The position numbers and the translations under genes are program-made. The notes below the pieces were generated by a model. It searched no databases. It saw only the letters and a program-made list of their open reading frames with translations, and was not told the DNA's origin. 20,073 nucleotides of DNA, taken from JACPHB01 sp964495505 (GTDB taxonomy: Bacteria > Patescibacteriota > Minisyncoccia > UBA10092). Position 1 is the stretch's first letter. Each line of letters opens with the position of its first letter. The stretch covers positions 1 to 20,073 of the forward strand of contig CAZBVM010000010.1 in the NCBI GenBank assembly GCA_964495505.1, read 5' to 3'. Positions 19,727 to 20,073 of the stretch are shown in pieces.

Positions 19727-19738
19727 TGCTTTCAATAG

Positions 19739-19768
19739 TTTACAAAGTTAAAAGGTTTTTGGTAAGGT
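19739..19768 (+). promoter_or_regulatory. Possible divergent promoter of the lipoprotein gene
   Basis: TTTACA (19739-19744), an 18-nt spacer and TAAGGT (19763-19768). The match is moderate. An AAAGCACTT sequence at about 19779 resembles half of the ArsR palindrome. Confidence 0.4.
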
Positions 19769-19811
19769 AAAGTCGAAGAAAGCACTTTGAAATTATTGGG
19801 AGGCGCTGGCA

Positions 19812-20073
19812 ATGCGAAAACTTTCTATCGCCGCACTTTTCAGCTTTTTGGCCGGCGGATGTATCGGAATAAAATCATTTCCCGCAGTCGCGCCTTGCAA
19901 CCAAACTATTTGTGATAATTATCAGGCGGAATATTATAAATCAACATTTGCCTATTCAAAGACATTGCCCGCGCCACTTGTTGCGGAGGAAAAAATGCTT
20001 GAGACCGAACGTTATCAAAGTTTTTTTCTTTCCATGCCCTCTTCCGGGCCAAACGGGCAAAATGAAAATCTGG
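19812..20073 (+). CDS. Lipoprotein, cut off by window end
   Basis: The reading frame is open for 87 codons to the window end. It starts with MRKLSIAALFSFLAGGC, a short signal peptide with lipobox LAGGC, so the protein would be lipid-anchored at Cys17. The ribosome site GGGAGG (19798-19803) is 8 nt upstream of the ATG. The visible part of the mature protein has two more cysteines (PCNQTIC) and is hydrophilic. No family is recognised. It diverges from the redox operon and shares its control region, so it might be regulated with it. Confidence 0.8.
   Translation, partial: MRKLSIAALFSFLAGGCIGIKSFPAVAPCNQTICDNYQAEYYKSTFAYSKTLPAPLVAEEKMLETERYQSFFLSMPSSGPNGQNENL

Noticed and set aside
1..20073. Alternative genetic code with TGA as Gly
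   Set aside because: TGA ends the Nudix gene at a natural point, two bases before the next start, and no gene needs read-through.
1..20073. CRISPR array or transposase gene
   Set aside because: Repeats here are palindromes or short tandems with no regular spacers, and no transposase-like protein was found.

Overview
The window looks like a chromosomal segment of a Patescibacteria (CPR), Parcubacteria-like bacterium. The reasons are small compact genes, moderate to low GC, few Shine-Dalgarno sequences, some starts predicted to be leaderless, and many short GC-rich palindromes that sit in frame inside housekeeping genes (peptides such as SLPAGRQG and SSAKATEDE, which I recall from CPR proteins). 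A GyrA-type topoisomerase carries an intein. TGA ends the Nudix gene, so the standard bacterial code fits and the recoded Gracilibacteria code does not.

Layout. 1-606: a minus-strand tRNA cluster with Val(GAC), an Ile(UAU)-type gene split by a 54-nt double-hairpin element, an intact Ile(UAU), and a tRNA remnant holding a second copy of the element. A small GIY-YIG endonuclease gene lies between the two copies. 609-3955: ftsH and a beta-CASP metallo-beta-lactamase RNase, both minus. 4022-6979: an accessory block bounded by strong palindromes. It holds a strikingly GC-rich orphan gene (minus), two back-to-back consensus promoters, hairpin-rich leaders, and a plus-strand pair (Nudix hydrolase plus unknown protein). 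6978-9225: an S1-type gene (minus) diverges from a degenerate metallo-beta-lactamase-fold gene and a one-helix membrane protein (plus). 9288-14437: gyrA with a 390-residue HNH-type intein, then a CCA-adding enzyme. 14508-16339: tRNA-Pro, an ECF-like sigma factor coupled to a small membrane protein, tRNA-Gly, and a four-helix membrane protein. 16388-19665: a minus-strand thiol-redox operon of ArsR regulator, glutaredoxin, DUF3179 protein, rhodanese, TlpA-like thioredoxin and CcdA. 19812-end: a divergent, truncated lipoprotein gene.

How the genes work together. The redox operon forms a plausible route for electrons and sulfur: CcdA carries reductant across the membrane to the anchored TlpA protein, rhodanese and glutaredoxin handle sulfane sulfur and thiols inside, and ArsR controls them through a palindrome over the promoter. 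The sigma factor overlaps a membrane protein in the manner of a sigma/anti-sigma pair. No CRISPR array, transposase gene or rRNA was seen.

Most worth following up: the palindromic element placed exactly inside a tRNA D-stem, with a related copy beside another tRNA and a GIY-YIG gene between them; the GC-rich, strongly expressed-looking orphan gene; the GyrA intein at a site unlike the mycobacterial one; and the family of palindromes tolerated inside essential genes. All assignments come from reading the sequence; no database search was run.
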